A DNA stretch of 64,000 nt. It comes from Dryomyza anilis. Taxonomy: Eukaryota; Arthropoda; Insecta; Diptera; Dryomyzidae. Where the stretch lies: contig OX638133.1 of the NCBI GenBank assembly GCA_951804985.1, positions 4,422,501 to 4,486,500 on the forward strand, written 5' to 3'. Positions 1 through 12,665 of this stretch are shown one piece after another; positions within the stretch are counted from its first letter, which is position 1, and the number at the start of each line of letters is the position of its first letter. A program made the translations under genes and the position numbers. The notes under the pieces were generated by a model, which ran no database searches, was not told where the DNA came from, and saw nothing but the letters and a program-made list of their open reading frames with translations.

Positions 1-262
1 TTAAAAATTTAAATTTTTATTAAAAATTTAAATTTTCATTAAAAATTTAAATTTTCACTAAAAATTTGATTATCCAATAAAAATTGGATTTTTCAATAAC
101 ATTTTGAATTTTCACTAATAATTGGAATTTTGACTAAAAATTTGAATTTTCACAAAAAAATTGAATTTAAAACAAAAATGAGAATTTTCACTAATAATTA
201 TAATATTTACTAAAAACTTTTATTTTTATGACATTATAATGAATAATGAAATTATCAGTGGT
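1..262. repeat. AT-rich 19-bp-type minisatellite, array 1
   Basis: This stretch is a degenerate tandem array of units resembling AAATTTTCACTAAAAATTTG, about 19 bp each. It is the reverse complement of the unit that builds the arrays at about 14.69-15.39 kb and 17.38-18.80 kb. The unit is partly self-complementary. Similar decayed units recur between 575 and 840, after the SINE that interrupts the array. No coding potential is seen. Confidence 0.7.
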
Positions 263-571
263 TAGTGCGTAGCTCAGTGGTTAGTGCGTTGGACTGCGAG
301 CCGAAAGGTCCCCGGTTCAAGTCTGTACTGGGGATAACAACATCTTTTCATAGAAACATTTTTCTATACCGCGCTACCTCTCGGCAGTAAATGGCAACCC
401 TCCGAGAGTAAAAACATTGCCTATGAAAAGCTCTCAACCGCCGTTCCGATTCGGCAATAAACTGTAGGTCCCACCACTTTAGGTACAAATATAACACGCA
501 CAGCTCAAAATGGTGAGAGAGCTCGGCCTAAGTTCTTATAGAACTGTAGTGCTAAACTATTATTATTATTA
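263..571 (+). mobile_element. tRNA-derived SINE, copy 1
   Basis: The head carries a polymerase III A box (TAGCTCAGTGGTTAG) and a B box (GGTTCAAGTC) spaced as in a tRNA. A roughly 220-bp unrelated body and a short ATT/TTA repeat tail near 556-571 follow. A second copy in the same orientation lies at 3751-4046 and is closely similar along its whole length, including the segment about gctctcacccgcc and the tail. This structure is typical of insect tRNA-derived SINEs. The body does not fold as a tRNA with acceptor stem, so it is not a tRNA gene. Confidence 0.8.
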
Positions 572-2042
572 ATAAAAACAAAAACATTTTAAACTAAAAA
601 TGAAAATTTTGACTAAATTTTTATATTTCCACTAGGAATATTAATTATCAAATCAAATTTTAACTCGAGAATCAAATTTTATGTTAGAATCAAATTCTCA
701 TTACAATCATAAAGTTCACTAAAAACACAAATTTTAATATGAACTCAACTAAAACTGGAACTTTTTATAAAAGTTCAAAATATCCCAAACAAATTTTAAT
801 CAAGAATGCAAATTTTAACTCAAGAATCATATTTTAATTGAAGCTAATCCCAGTCTGCCATTCAATTTGATATCGTTTCGAGACGTTTTCGAGATGACGG
901 GGAATTCATCTCCTTAACGTCTCTCGTATCTTTATTATACTACAATTCGTTTTAAGATATACGCAGATATTTTCTAATAAACAGATATTTTCTAAATCGA
1001 ACCGATAGAGACCTCAATTCGTATTAAACTCCACATCATTTAGAAATATCCGTATATTTGGGGACAACATTTTGTTTACCAGATATAGACAAAGGAAATT
1101 CAAAATATTACAAACATAAATATTTAATAACATTTTTACATATTTATTTGCTTAAAATTCGCAAACAAATACTTTCGAAGGTTTTTTGAAATTATATTAA
1201 AAAATTTTGAAAATTGATGTTTCCCATATCCACAAACAAAGTAATTAAAGAAAAACTAAAATTACACAAATTAGAGTCAAGTTTTATAGTGAAGTTTTGA
1301 TAATATTTTTAGTTTTATTCAATTCGTTTATTATATTTATACTGATATTTTTTGTTTTCGTATATTTCCACAATTTTATGTATTCAAATTTTAATATCAC
1401 TTTATTTTGACAATCATAGTTTAAGTAAAATTACATATTACATGTCGAAAAATTTTAAATATATATACAAAATCTTCAGTATTTTCACATTGAAACGTTC
1501 GACGAACCGCGACATTCCGCTGGATAAATTATGGCGTTTCATTACATTTTATGCAATATGTTAAACAAAGATGCAATTTATAGAATGTATAGCACGGAAT
1601 TTGTAAATTTTACAAAATTAAAAAAAAAAATTGAAAATTTTGAAAACAAATTCTCACGCGCTGCCGCTGCAATAGAGAAACCGCCGTGCGCGTGAGTCGC
1701 TAAAATATTAATAAATAAACCGATTATTTTCATATTTCTCAAAATTCATTTGGTTTGTTTGAAAAAACTTTTTCGAAAATACTAAAATTAAATTTGAACA
1801 CTCATCGTTGTCGACGACGACGACGCCGAAGATCGACCGCGAACGCCCACATCATTTTCGATACGCTCTATCAAAAAACAAAAAAAAAACAAACAAAAAT
1901 AGAAAAACAAATTAAACAACAACAACATTACGATATTTTTGGAAAATTCATGAAGGAAATTTTCCGCGCTACGCTCTCATCTTGTAGTGTGTAAAATTTT
2001 CGAAGAAATTTTTCGGAAATTTTTCGCTCTCGCGCCGTTTGC
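572..2042. other. AT-rich gene-free stretch upstream of Mp20
   Basis: No credible gene is seen. From 572 to about 840 there are decayed minisatellite-like units. From about 840 to 1060 there is a segment weakly resembling 9330-9500 (cccagt.tgccatt, then gaga/cgttt motifs), probably an old repeat. A short GC-richer patch at 1650-1700 and the region to 2040 are the likely proximal regulatory DNA of Mp20. The short open frames here have skewed, low-complexity translations. Confidence 0.5.
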
Positions 2043-2108
2043 TTTAAAAGACGCTGCCGTGCCGCGAAACTTCATCAGTTTTCGGCTGTTTTTCTTCTAG
2101 TCAAGTTC
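2043..2108 (+). promoter_or_regulatory. Mp20 core promoter (TATA-like, Inr, DPE)
   Basis: A TATA-like TTTAAAAG (2043-2050) lies about 30 bp upstream of the arthropod initiator TCAGTT (2076-2081, proposed +1 at A2077). The pentamer AGTTC at 2104-2108 falls exactly at +28 to +32 and fits the DPE consensus RGWYV. The predicted 5' leader to the ATG at 2140 is 63 nt. The spacings are as known for fly core promoters. Transcription start is inferred, not observed. Confidence 0.6.
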
Positions 2109-2139
2109 AGAAGTTTCCTCACAACAAAAACATATCAAT

Positions 2140-3078
2140 ATGTCTCTTGAACGTGCCGTTCGTGCCAAGGTGAATAAGACAGACAGTGAATAATATTTGG
2201 GAAATTAAAAAAAAAATTAAAAAAAGTGCAACATTTTAAATTTTTAAAAAGTGTAAAAAATTAAAAAAAAAGTGAAAATTTCCGAAATTTAAAAAGTTTT
2301 TCCAGAAAAACCAATATTTTAATATGCATTTTTTTTCACTTTGTGACCCCTTAGATTGCCGGCAAGCGCAATCCCGAAATGGACAAGGAAGCCCAAGAAT
2401 GGATCGAAGCTATCCTTAACGAGAAATTCCCCGCTGGTCAGGACTACGAGGATGTCTTGAAGGACGGCCAAGTGCTGTGCAAGCTGATGAACACCCTCTC
2501 GCCCAACTCCGTTGCCAAGGTCAACTCGTCCGGCGGCCAGTTCAAGATGATGGAGAACATCAACAACTTCCAGAAGGCCATGAAGGCGTTCGGCGTCCCA
2601 GACGTTGATGTCTTCCAGACCGTCGATCTGTGGGAGAAGAAGGACATCTCTCAAGTGACCAACTGCATCTTTGCTTTGGGCCGTGCTGTAAGTATTCAAA
2701 AAAAATCTCTATTAAAAATGGTCTTTTGAAAAAAAAAACCAACTGAAAATTACCAGAAATTTCGAACTTTCGATAAAATTTTAAAAATTTCCATATACCA
2801 GACTTAAAATATATCAAATCATTTTCACTTTTTAAGCATATCTATCATTTTATTAATTTTCACTACTTTTTTCTCCGACCCTTTAGTGCTACAAGAACGC
2901 TGACTTCAAGGGTCCCTTCTTGGGCCCCAAGCCCGCCGATGAGTGCAAACGCGACTTCACCGAGGAGCAATTGAAGGCTGGCCAGACCATTGTCGGTCTC
3001 CAGGCTGGTTCCAACAAGGGTGCCACACAAGCCGGTCAGAATCTCGGCGCTGGCCGCAAAATCTTGATGGGCAAGTAA
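2140..3078 (+). CDS. Mp20: Muscle protein 20 (calponin/transgelin family)
   Basis: Three coding exons, 2140-2169, 2355-2687 and 2887-3078, joined by GT-AG introns, give 184 residues, the length I recall for Drosophila Mp20. The protein starts MSLERAVRAK. A single calponin-homology domain occupies roughly residues 20-130 (EAQEWIEAILNEKF near its start, DVFQTVDLWEKKDI in its second half). A single calponin-like repeat (TIVGLQAGSNKGATQAGQ) lies near the C-terminus. Mp20 is an abundant cytosolic, actin-associated protein of synchronous muscle. The first exon is only 10 codons; its start is fixed by the strong match to the fly protein, a good AAT-ATG context and the promoter just upstream. Poly(A) signals AATAAA are seen near 3262 and 3359. 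Codon use is strongly biased to G/C third positions, as in highly expressed genes. Confidence 0.97.
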
Positions 3079-3750
3079 ATTTGCGTCCCCCCACTGTCGT
3101 GACCTGGTGCTCAAGTTTAATTTATTTTATTGATTTTATTTTTATTTTATAAAAAAAACCAAAAATATTTATAAGTTAAAATTAAACAGAAATAATGTGA
3201 ACACAATTATATTCCTTACACTTCATCACAAAAAGAAAAAAAAACGGAGAAACAAAAAAATAATAAATTTTAAATAATTTTGTATTTTGTATAAAGCTAA
3301 TTATTATTATAAGCTACTTTATATTTATACACAAACTTTTAGATTGAGAAAATGAAGTAATAAAAACAAGTAGAAGAAACGCGTTTCGGTAGAAAAAGTA
3401 CTGAAAAAAACCAAATCTATATATTGTGTTTTTATTTTGGAACCAAATAGCACAGGGTTTAATTTGGAATATTCTTCATTATCTAGATTCGTTCAACATC
3501 CAGCATCTATCGTTTTTATTACGTGAGAATCTACACAAAAGTTTTCATTATTAGAAATCCGTGGTACAAGTTTTCATTTGGAACATATTTCAGAATCTAA
3601 ATTCGAAAATAATTTGTATTAAAATTACAAATTAATCGTAGATATCATTCAGTATATTCTGCATTATGTCAAATGTTCAGTAGTTTCAAAAATCTATTCC
3701 AACAAATATGAATTAAAACTACATTAGAATCGCAAATAATCTTATATATA
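3079..3750 (+). other. Mp20 3' UTR and downstream AT-rich DNA
   Basis: AT-rich sequence follows the Mp20 stop, with AATAAA at about 3262-3267 and again at about 3359-3364, so cleavage is likely somewhere before about 3400. The rest to 3750 holds no gene that I can see. Confidence 0.5.
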
Positions 3751-4046
3751 TCGTAGCTCAGTGGTTAGTGCGTTGGACTGCGAACCGAAAGGTCTCCGGT
3801 TCAAGCCTGGACTGGGGTTAACAACATCTCTTCATAGAAAACATTTTTCTATACCTCTCGGCAGTAAATGGCAAACCTACGACAGTAAAACATTGCCTAT
3901 GAAAAGCTCTCACCCGCCCTTCGGATTCGGCAATAAACTGTTGGTCCCAACACTTTGACTACAAATATAACACGCACAGCTCAAAATGGTGAGAGAGCTC
4001 GGCCTAAGTTCTTATAGGACTGTAGTGTCAAACTATTATTATTATA
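3751..4046 (+). mobile_element. tRNA-derived SINE, copy 2
   Basis: Same element as the one at 263-571: A box TAGCTCAGTGGTTAG, B box GGTTCAAGCC, shared body and ATT-repeat tail. The insertion is flanked on both sides by TATATCG (left at about 3745-3751, right just after the tail at about 4043-4050), a plausible short target-site duplication. It overlaps a spurious open frame starting at 3761. Confidence 0.82.
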
Positions 4047-7000
4047 TCGAATTTTTATCATTTGCTAATTTTCCACAATTTAGCAAATATCCTACAAGTT
4101 TCAGTTCAAAAATTCAGTTCGATCGATCATAAAATATGTCATCTATAAAAAGATTTTTGTTAACGAATTATTGAAATTTTGTGAAACTTTTTATATGTTT
4201 TTTTTTTTGCTATGGCTAGACATAAAAAATACAAAATTGTTTTCTTATTTCATTTTACACATTTATCCGAGTGGGCGTTAATTATTTATTAGCTGTTTTT
4301 CATTGCTGATCACACACATGGAGATTGTATTTTGGCATATTTCGAAATTTCTAGAATAAAACACAAAATGTTCAAAGCAGAAACATCTTGAGTGATTTAA
4401 TCTCAAGTATTTTTTATTGTTTGATACTCGTTTTTATTGGACGTAACGAGGTCAGCACTTGAGAATATAAAATGATATGTGTTAAATAATGTTAATGTTT
4501 TGCAAACTTTGTTTTTCATAATTTTTTAAATCGTAGGAACAAAATAATGACTTTAGTAGTAAAATTATTATCATTGGCTTATTTTTAGTCGAAAACTTAT
4601 ATTGTATCAGTTAAATTAAACTAATGCGAATATTGGGTCTTTAAATAAAACCTTTAAGTTATCGTCTGGGTTTTTATGTTAGCAGAATTTATGTTAGCAG
4701 AATTAGAATTTTCAATAAAATTCGACATATTTAAATACATTGATTTTATCGTAAATAGAAACCATTTCCACCATGAAATGGCAAACCTTGCTGAAAAGAA
4801 ATGTCAAAAGAGCGGCAAGAAATATGGCGTAGTTTGCTGTCCCTGTCGCTCTACTTTTGTAACGTCCCTGTTGAAAAACTCTTTAGTTCTACAGTCAGTA
4901 ATCGAAAATTTCACTAAAATATAATTTGTAAATAGAATTTATTTAATATAATATGAAATAAAAATATTGAAAGGAACTCGATTTTTAATTTATTTATATT
5001 ATCATTTTTTATAAGGTTTGCAATCATTTTCAGCGTGCAATAGAATTTGTTAGTAGTTGGAACTATTATTTTTACAATACCAAAAACTAAGACAATAATA
5101 TTAACAACATTAAATTAATATCATTTATACGTCCTATAAATTAAATTTTATATTACTTTAGCAGTAATATTACTAATGCATTATAAAAATAATATGACTA
5201 AACTATTGATTTTATGTTGCAGTGTTATTATGTAAAGCAATGGTCCTCATTCAATTAATATTTTTATGCCATTAATATAATAGTATAATTCATCCTTAAT
5301 GTGATAAATTCTTCTTTTAATGGGATATTCCAGTATTAGCAGGACATCCATTAGTTTTTAATATTAAAATCTATTAAAATTAATAGTGTGCAGCCACTAT
5401 AAAATAAATAATTCGTGTACTATAATATTAATAGAAAAACTCGCATTGACTAATTTTAATATTAAAACAAATACGAATTCCTATGAATTTCATAGTTTTT
5501 TTTCGGAATGTAGAATACAAAATGATTGAGTTATGATTGAAGTAAAAAAAATGATGATTGTTACATTAATAGTACGATTATTAAGTTCATATTTGATTGT
5601 TACAATACTAACCATTATTTAATAATGACTTTAAATAAATATATGATTTCTCAAATTGTAATTTAATGTATGAATAGAAAATCTAATGATTGTGGTAATA
5701 ATGTAATTTAAAATTTTTTGTAGTGGTCATATTTTTCCATGCCCTTGTTTTTATATAATTGTGTAAATTCCATGAGCTTTTGTAAAACGCAATTATTAGA
5801 TAAAATGTTCAGTAACATTTGTTTTATTTTATTATTAATTGTTATTTATTAATACTTTTCCCAACTGTCAGTTTTATAGTGCAATCATTTCACTGCAGTT
5901 TAATTCATTTTCAATATACGTATTGTCAGTTTTTATTGTGCCTAGTGTGAATGCAAATAGTTTTTATATGCAGCACGTGTACAAAATGCAATTTAAGAAA
6001 TGCATTTTTACAAAAAAAAACCTATTGTTTCCAATTTATATAAATTTTCAATGATGTCACAAAACAATTGCATTTGTTTTTCAATTTAATATAAATTGAA
6101 TTAATGCAATTATTATGCTTGCATTAGCCTATTGCAGTGCATTTTGTTATATAATTCAATTAATTACTGTCATAATGTATTTGATAAATATTTATAAATG
6201 TTCATTATTTCAAAACAAACAAAAAAAATTAAATAAAAATTTAAATTTGTTGCCGCCACAGTTTGTGCGGCACGCTTAAGGCGTGAAATGAGCACAAATT
6301 CCGAGCTCGAATATGGCAACTGATGAGTGCCAGATGCAAGGTTTTTTTTAGAAAACTATCTATTTATAATGCTTATAATATTTGCATATAAAAATAAAAT
6401 AATTCACGGAAACATTTTATATTAAGCAGCCAATTAGTAGGAAAATTTCATCAAACGACATAACAAAATATTAATTTTTGAACACAGGCAGTTAACAAAT
6501 TTTGCCATTTGTTTGTAATTTTTATAGTTTAAAATGGTATAGTGCATTTAATTAGTTGCATTTTGTATATTAATTAATATATTTTTATAGTGTATAGTGT
6601 ATATTTTGACTTTAGAGGTTAGACTAATAAAATAGTTGTATAAATTTAAATTCGAAATTTTGAAATTTTAATTCAATTTTAATATAACTGTATAGTTTCT
6701 CTTGTTTTCTATAATTTTTAACAACTTTTTTTTGAGGTGCCTTAAAAACTGAATAATTTTGATTTTTAAATGTAACATAATTCTTAATAATTCGAAATAT
6801 ATTAATTTGCATTACCATATTTCTCATTATTTTATTTAGAGAATATCTCTATTACCTTGAAAATATTATAAATTATCTATGGTTGAATAGTTTTAAAAAG
6901 TTTATTCAAGTGTTTTAGATATTTTGAATATTCCTCAATATAAAAAAGTCTTTTTTTAACATATTCCCTATAAACTCATTACAAAATAGTCCCAATTTAG

Positions 7001-7389
7001 ATCGAAAATGAAATAATTTTCATATTTTTAAATAGTTAAAGCAACTATTTGTTCAGGTTTCTTAAGATTTTTTATTAATTCATAATATAATTTAGATAAT
7101 CGTTCATATTCCGGCTTTCAATTGAATTCCAGTCGAATTTCATATAAATTATGTCAACAAACGTTTTAAAATTCGATGTGTGAATACAAAAAATGATTTT
7201 TCAAATGAATTCAATCCGTTCGATTTGCTTTGAACGATTTCAATTTTTTTGGAACACAATAATTTGTATTGTGACATCGAATTCAAACCGTTTGTTTACA
7301 AATTGTATTTATAATTCGACTGTAATTCGAACGAAGGTCGGCACATGGCCCAGTATCTCAATATCGTCTGAAAATATTATAATTTTAAA
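4047..7389. other. AT-rich intergenic DNA
   Basis: About 3.3 kb of very AT-rich sequence without a gene I can support. Open frames are short and lack codon structure. A short GC-richer patch at about 6250-6320 (GCCGCCACAG...GTGCGGCACGC) stands out. 7040-7330 shows repeated ATTGAATTC/TTCGAT-type motifs resembling short stretches at about 37720-37830, which may be an old dispersed repeat. Confidence 0.4.
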
Positions 7390-9325
7390 TGTTTTAAGCA
7401 AGGATTGAAACCGTTACCGAAACCGATATCAATTTAAAACCGTTTTATTTTTAAAACCGAAATCGTAACCGAAACATTTATACGAAAATGAGAAATAAAC
7501 GGTTACGGTTTTATTTCGGTTTTAAAACGGTGTTTAAAAAATTATGAGATACTATAAACAATATTTTATTTAAAATACAAATGTCATTTAAATCGAGAGT
7601 CCCGACATAACTTCTTTTGTGTATAAAACATGTTAAGAACACATGTTGATTTTTTGAAAAAGAATATTTCTCAGAACGATGGAATTTGGTCTGATCTTTG
7701 TTTTGCTATTGTTTTCTTCGATCACTTGTGTGCACGCTAAATCGACAAAAAAAACACACGCAACTCCAAGAACAAAATAGACAAAGCTATTTATTTCTTC
7801 TTTCTTCGATACGCTAGTGTCGTTCGTAGTGCGACTATGCGTGTACTTTGTTAGTTTTTTTCGATCACAACTACAAACAAACATGCTACGCTAGTGTCGT
7901 ACGTTATTTGTGAAGCAAGCACTTGTACTGAAATTAAACAATATTATATTTTTATGCTTTCTTTTGTGTTTTTTTTTATTGCAAAATAGTTTAGTTTTCT
8001 TAAGTTCAGTTATATGTTTTAATTTATAAAACAAAAAATCTTATTTTTAATATATAACCATTTTAACAGTGTACCTACATACTTGTGATATTGCTTTTTG
8101 TGTTTTTTTTTTTTTTTGCTTTTTTAGTTTCACATATCTTTTGCTTCTTTTGAAAGCGCAACTACAAAAATATGCGAATCAAAATCAGTAATCGATTTTT
8201 TGCGGGAAATTGTTTTGTACAACAAACACAACTCGTGGGTGTTGTTGTACAATAAGTTTTTGTTGCCAACTGGATGCTTGTACTAAAATACACACACATG
8301 AAATGTGTGTGTCAGGCCGTCTGTCCGTTGTCATGTGATTTATACAGGGTAACAACGAAAACTGAGATATTCTTATAAACAATATGACTTTATTTATGTA
8401 ATATATGTACATTTTATGAGAATATTTTACAATGGTTTTTATAAGTTTCAGAACTAATATTAGTTATTTCAATTTCGTTTTCATAATTTTGTCTGGACTA
8501 TCAGAGATTATTTCTTTTCGATTTTAAAGATGATATCAGCGAGATTTTGAATTTTCTCGTCCGCAGCTACATTTATGCTTTTTTTAATTAAAAATATTTC
8601 AAATTTTTATGGAAATCGTTTTAAGTTCTTCTGTTAGTAAAATATTTACATTTCTTGTTGAAGAGACAATAATATAAAAACCGAAATCGAAACCGTAACT
8701 TGAAACCGGTATACCGAAACCGTTTCAGTAATCGATTTTTTGCGGGAAATTGTTTTGTACAACAAACACAACTCGTGGGTGTTGTTGTACAAGAAGTTTT
8801 TGTGGCCAACTGGATGCTTGTACTAAAATACACACACATGAAAAGTGTGTGTCAGGCCGTCTGTCCGTTGTCATGAGATTTATACAGGGTAACAACGAAA
8901 ACTGAGATATTCTTATAAACAATATGACTTTATTTATGTAATATATGTACATTTTATGAGAATAATTTACAATGGTTTTTATAAGTTTCAGAACTAATAT
9001 TAGTTATTTCAATCTCGTTTTCATAATTTTGTCTGGACTATCAGAGATTATTTCTTTTCGATTTTAAAGATGATATCAGCGAGGTTTTGAATTTTCATTT
9101 ATGCTTTTTTTTATTAAAAAATAATTCAAATTTTTATGGAAATCGTTTTTAGTTCTTCTCTTAGTAAAATATTTACATTTCTTGTTGAAGAGACAATAAT
9201 ATAAAAACCGAAATCGAAACCGTAACTTAAAACCGGTATACCGAAACCATTTCGTTTAAAAACTTAAAACCGAAACTGTAACCGAAACGTGGAAGAAAAC
9301 CGAAATCGAAATCGTTATGCGTATT
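7390..9325. mobile_element. Composite repeat bounded by AAACCG-rich DNA
   Basis: The block begins (about 7400-7530) and ends (about 9200-9320) with many iterations of ACCGAAA/AAACCG motifs, and the same motifs occur at the internal junction near 8680-8725. The interior contains two direct copies of a 540-bp unit, listed separately. A diverged third copy of part of that unit lies in reverse orientation in the Pgm2 intron near 56290-56450, so it is a dispersed family. No transposase or reverse transcriptase frame is seen, so it is non-autonomous or decayed. Confidence 0.55.
8185..9251. repeat. 540-bp direct tandem duplication
   Basis: The sequence starting CAGTAATCGATTTTTTGCGG at 8185 repeats at 8725, an offset of exactly 540 bp. 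The copies stay nearly identical to about 9250, with small indels in the second copy around 9094-9110. Each unit contains an imperfect palindrome built from TTGTACAACA/TGTTGTTGTACAA and a TG/CA-rich dyad (ACACACACATG...TGTGTGTGTC). The high similarity points to a recent unequal exchange or replication slippage. Confidence 0.85.
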
Positions 9326-12248
9326 GGTTTGGAGCCTTCCCAGTATGCCATTCGTATTCATATTCTTACGAGATCAATGCGAGTAGATGGAGAAATCACA
9401 CGATATCGGACCCATTCTCGTAACGATATAGAGCGTCAAATTGGATCTACCTAGATGGTAGGTAGATATCGAAACGTTCCGTCGGAGTTTTCTCGATATG
9501 AGAAAATTTTCGAAATCGGAACATTATCGAAGAAAAAAATGATCAAAGTTCGAGATTGCTGCGAAAAATATTGCAATATCGATTTAATAAATGTTTAAAT
9601 ATCGTATGTTGTCAAAGAAATTGAATGAACGAACATTTTAAAAAATTAGAATCGAGAATGCAACGAGATCGAACTTTTTTATCGAAGTTATTCGAGAAAG
9701 CTTCGAGGCATCGAAGGTCTCCGTGACATGGTAAATTGGGTTTGTTTTAAGTATTTTGAATAATCCTTAATATAAAAAGTATTTTTTTACCATATTCCGA
9801 ATAAACTAATTTCGAAAATGTCTCAATTTTTATCGAAAGCTGGTATTAGCAATTATTTATATTAATTGATTATATAAAAGTTCTTTTACCACATTTCTTA
9901 TAAACTCATTTATAAAATGTTTCAATTTCCCTCAAACTGGATGATTTCTATATTTTTATGAGTCTCTTTTAATAATTTACAGAACTTATTTAAAAAAATA
10001 GCCTGATTTCTAACGAAAACTGAATAATTTCTCTTTTTTTAAATAGTTTTAAACAAAATTTCTTCATTTGTTTAAATAATTTTTAACAATTCTCAATATT
10101 TAAAGTTTTTTCAACGTATTTCCACTAAAATCAAATAGAAAATGTCCTCATGCGTCAACAATTTTTAATTTGTCCAACTAAAAAAAAATCTATTTTTATT
10201 TTTGTCAAAAGTTTAACACAGATGTTCGACAAACGCATTCATTTATTTATTTATTTATTTCAGTTTTCCCTAAACATTTCATTTTTTTTTTGTATTTTTT
10301 TAAATAAAAATTATGCATAAACATAAATCGCATTCCCATGTTTATTGGCGCTCTTCAGCCAAAGACCCACCCACCCATTGAATATCAACAAAAATCTCCC
10401 GATCTCTTGCACTCAACACACAGTTATTTGGTTCTCTTAATATGACCGTGAAAGTTTTAAATGCGAAATCTAATAAAATTTTTAAAAATATTTCTTAGAA
10501 ATAAATTAGATGAGTTTTTTTTTATTTTTTTGGTATGTTTGTGTTGAAACATTTACCTTTGGTAGAGGCGGAAAACAACATTTTTTGTGTGCTTGGCCAA
10601 AATGATAAATTTAAAACTTGACAATGAAATTTTTGTTTTTAATAAATTTGTGTTGTTTTTCTTAAATTCAACATGTTTTTAGTCAATACTATTCGCATAA
10701 ATCTTTTGCACTATTTGATTTTTTTTTTAAATTTGTATTTGAAATTTTATATTTGTATTTTAAATTTGCGCAGTTATTAATTCTCCAGAAAAAGTCACAT
10801 AAATAATACTCAATTTAATTAAAATGAGACACTGCTATCAATAAATCTTCAAAATAACATAAAAGCGCAAATTAAGCAAAAAGTTGCGCAAAACTTTAGC
10901 ATTCTTCGTCGACAAACACAAACTTTTCGCTCAACAATCAAAGTCTTAAGTGTTATTTTTACCTGCGTTCAAAAGTGAGCTCAAACTGCATTCGAACCCA
11001 ATCAATTTGCAAATAATTGTCGGCAATTTTGTGTTCAAGTACTTAAAGTGTTGCCACTTTAAAGTAAACAACTTTGCCAACTTTTGGCAAACTTTTCCGA
11101 CTGTAGACGGCATCGAGGTTGAAGCTGCGACTTTCAGCCAACTGAGAATAGCAGCAAACAACGCAATCGGGCTGCCACAAAATTAATTGCTTCATAAAAC
11201 GAACGAACGAACGAAAGAACAAATGGCAACGCTGCTTATCACAAATAGAAACACTAAAAAACTGTTTTTTTTTTCGCAGTGTATTAATAATGCGTGCCTG
11301 CTTTTGTTTGTACACGGAAATCACATTCGAATGCATTTTTGTTACCATGGAATTTTAGTGTTCAAATAAAATTTTTGCAACCGGCTAAAGTTTTTCTTAT
11401 TTGATTTCAAATGTGTGGTACTCACGTGGCAACTTTCAACTTTTTTCAAATGTTCGGTCATAAATTTAAACAACATGAAAATATGATATGCACTTGTATT
11501 TCAAATACAAATAACACCTATTAACGAATTGATCCAGAAAAACCGGAAAACACGTATATTTTATTTATTTGTGTACTTTATGAATAAATCTTAAGTGTGC
11601 AGCTAAAAGTTGAATTTTGTCGTACGGTGTTATATTCCATAATAAAAAAATTAGTAAAGGATGCTAAGAAAGGTCACATGGCCGGTCTCAGTAGTCCAGA
11701 GGTATGCGCGCTGAACTTGCAGTCTAAAGATTTCTGGTTCCAATCCCGCTCGCGGTGATTTTAATGACAAATCGTATTTAAAAACTACAAAATAAAATAA
11801 ATGTTTAGGAAAAACTGAAATAAATAAATAAATTAATGCGTTTTTCGAACATCTGAGTTAAACTTTTGACAAAAATAAAAACAGATCTTTTTTTTGTTTG
11901 ACAAATTAAAAATTATTGACGCATGATGACATTTTCTATTTGGTTTTAGTGGAAATACGATGAAAAACTTTCAATATTTTTGCTAAATATTATTAGGACA
12001 AATGAAGAAATATTGATTAAAACTATTTAAAAATAATGAGAAATTATTCAATTTTCGTTCGAAATCAAGACATTTTCTAAATGAGTTTATTGAAAATATG
12101 ATAATAAAAATATTTTATATTGGAAATTATTAAAAATTCTTCGAAAAACTTAAAAAATGTGTACAATGGATATAGTCTGTCAGAGTGCTGTGTATCTTAG
12201 TAGATATTCGAAAAAAAAAGATGTCACAACGATGTAGATGTCACAAAG
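9326..12248. other. Intergenic AT-rich DNA with repeat remnants
   Basis: No gene supported. 9340-9740 is rich in CGAGAT/TCGAAA motifs and resembles 840-1060. 9740-10150 and 11860-12150 share decayed text (AAAAACTTAAATAAT..., TTCGAAATGT...) suggesting copies of one old repeat in opposite orientation. The GC-richer 10900-11230 gives open frames on both strands without a recognisable protein. Confidence 0.4.
11681..11757 (+). mobile_element. tRNA-like head, possibly a second SINE type
   Basis: An A-box-like CAGTAGTCCAGAGG and a B-box-like GGTTCCAATCC lie about 45 bp apart within a segment of tRNA size, followed by AT-rich DNA. I cannot pair a 7-bp acceptor stem, so a functional tRNA is unlikely. 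A tRNA-derived SINE head or tRNA pseudogene fits better. Confidence 0.35.
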
Positions 12249-12665
12249 ATGTAGAAATTTGCCCGATGCGCCATCGGGAAATGATCGGGTTTTCGTTGGG
12301 TAAGTCCTATTAGAGAAAATATGATCATTGCCATTGCATGCCCTTATCATGCTTACCATACCAGGGTTTGCATTATCTAAATATTTCCTGATCATAGCTA
12401 CATTATTTGTTCCTCATAACGAAATGACATCAGACAATGATCGAGATTAATGAGGGAAACCCTATTATGCTCGGGCTCAGACAAGGCAATTGTCGGGTAA
12501 ATATTAAAATGGGGAATTGCCCGATAAGTACATGATCATGGCCTAAGGTCAAAACATGATAAGAACACTGCGTTACAAGGACATTATGGGCCTCGTCATA
12601 TCCTGATCATCTCAAATAATGACATGATCACTTCATGACCATGGGCCTACCAAAATTTCTACTAG
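12249..12665. mobile_element. TGATCA-rich probable MITE
   Basis: The segment has several palindromic TGATCA motifs (near 12322, 12390, 12532, 12605) and unusual CCCGAT/ATCGGG dyads. Its left edge (GTAGAAATTTGCCC) partly mirrors its right edge (complement GTAGAAATTTTGGTAGGCCC), suggesting imperfect terminal inverted repeats. No coding frame is seen. Confidence 0.35.

Noticed and set aside
263..340. Functional tRNA gene
   Set aside because: A and B boxes are present but no acceptor stem pairs, and the same unit with a long body recurs at 3751, so it is a SINE.
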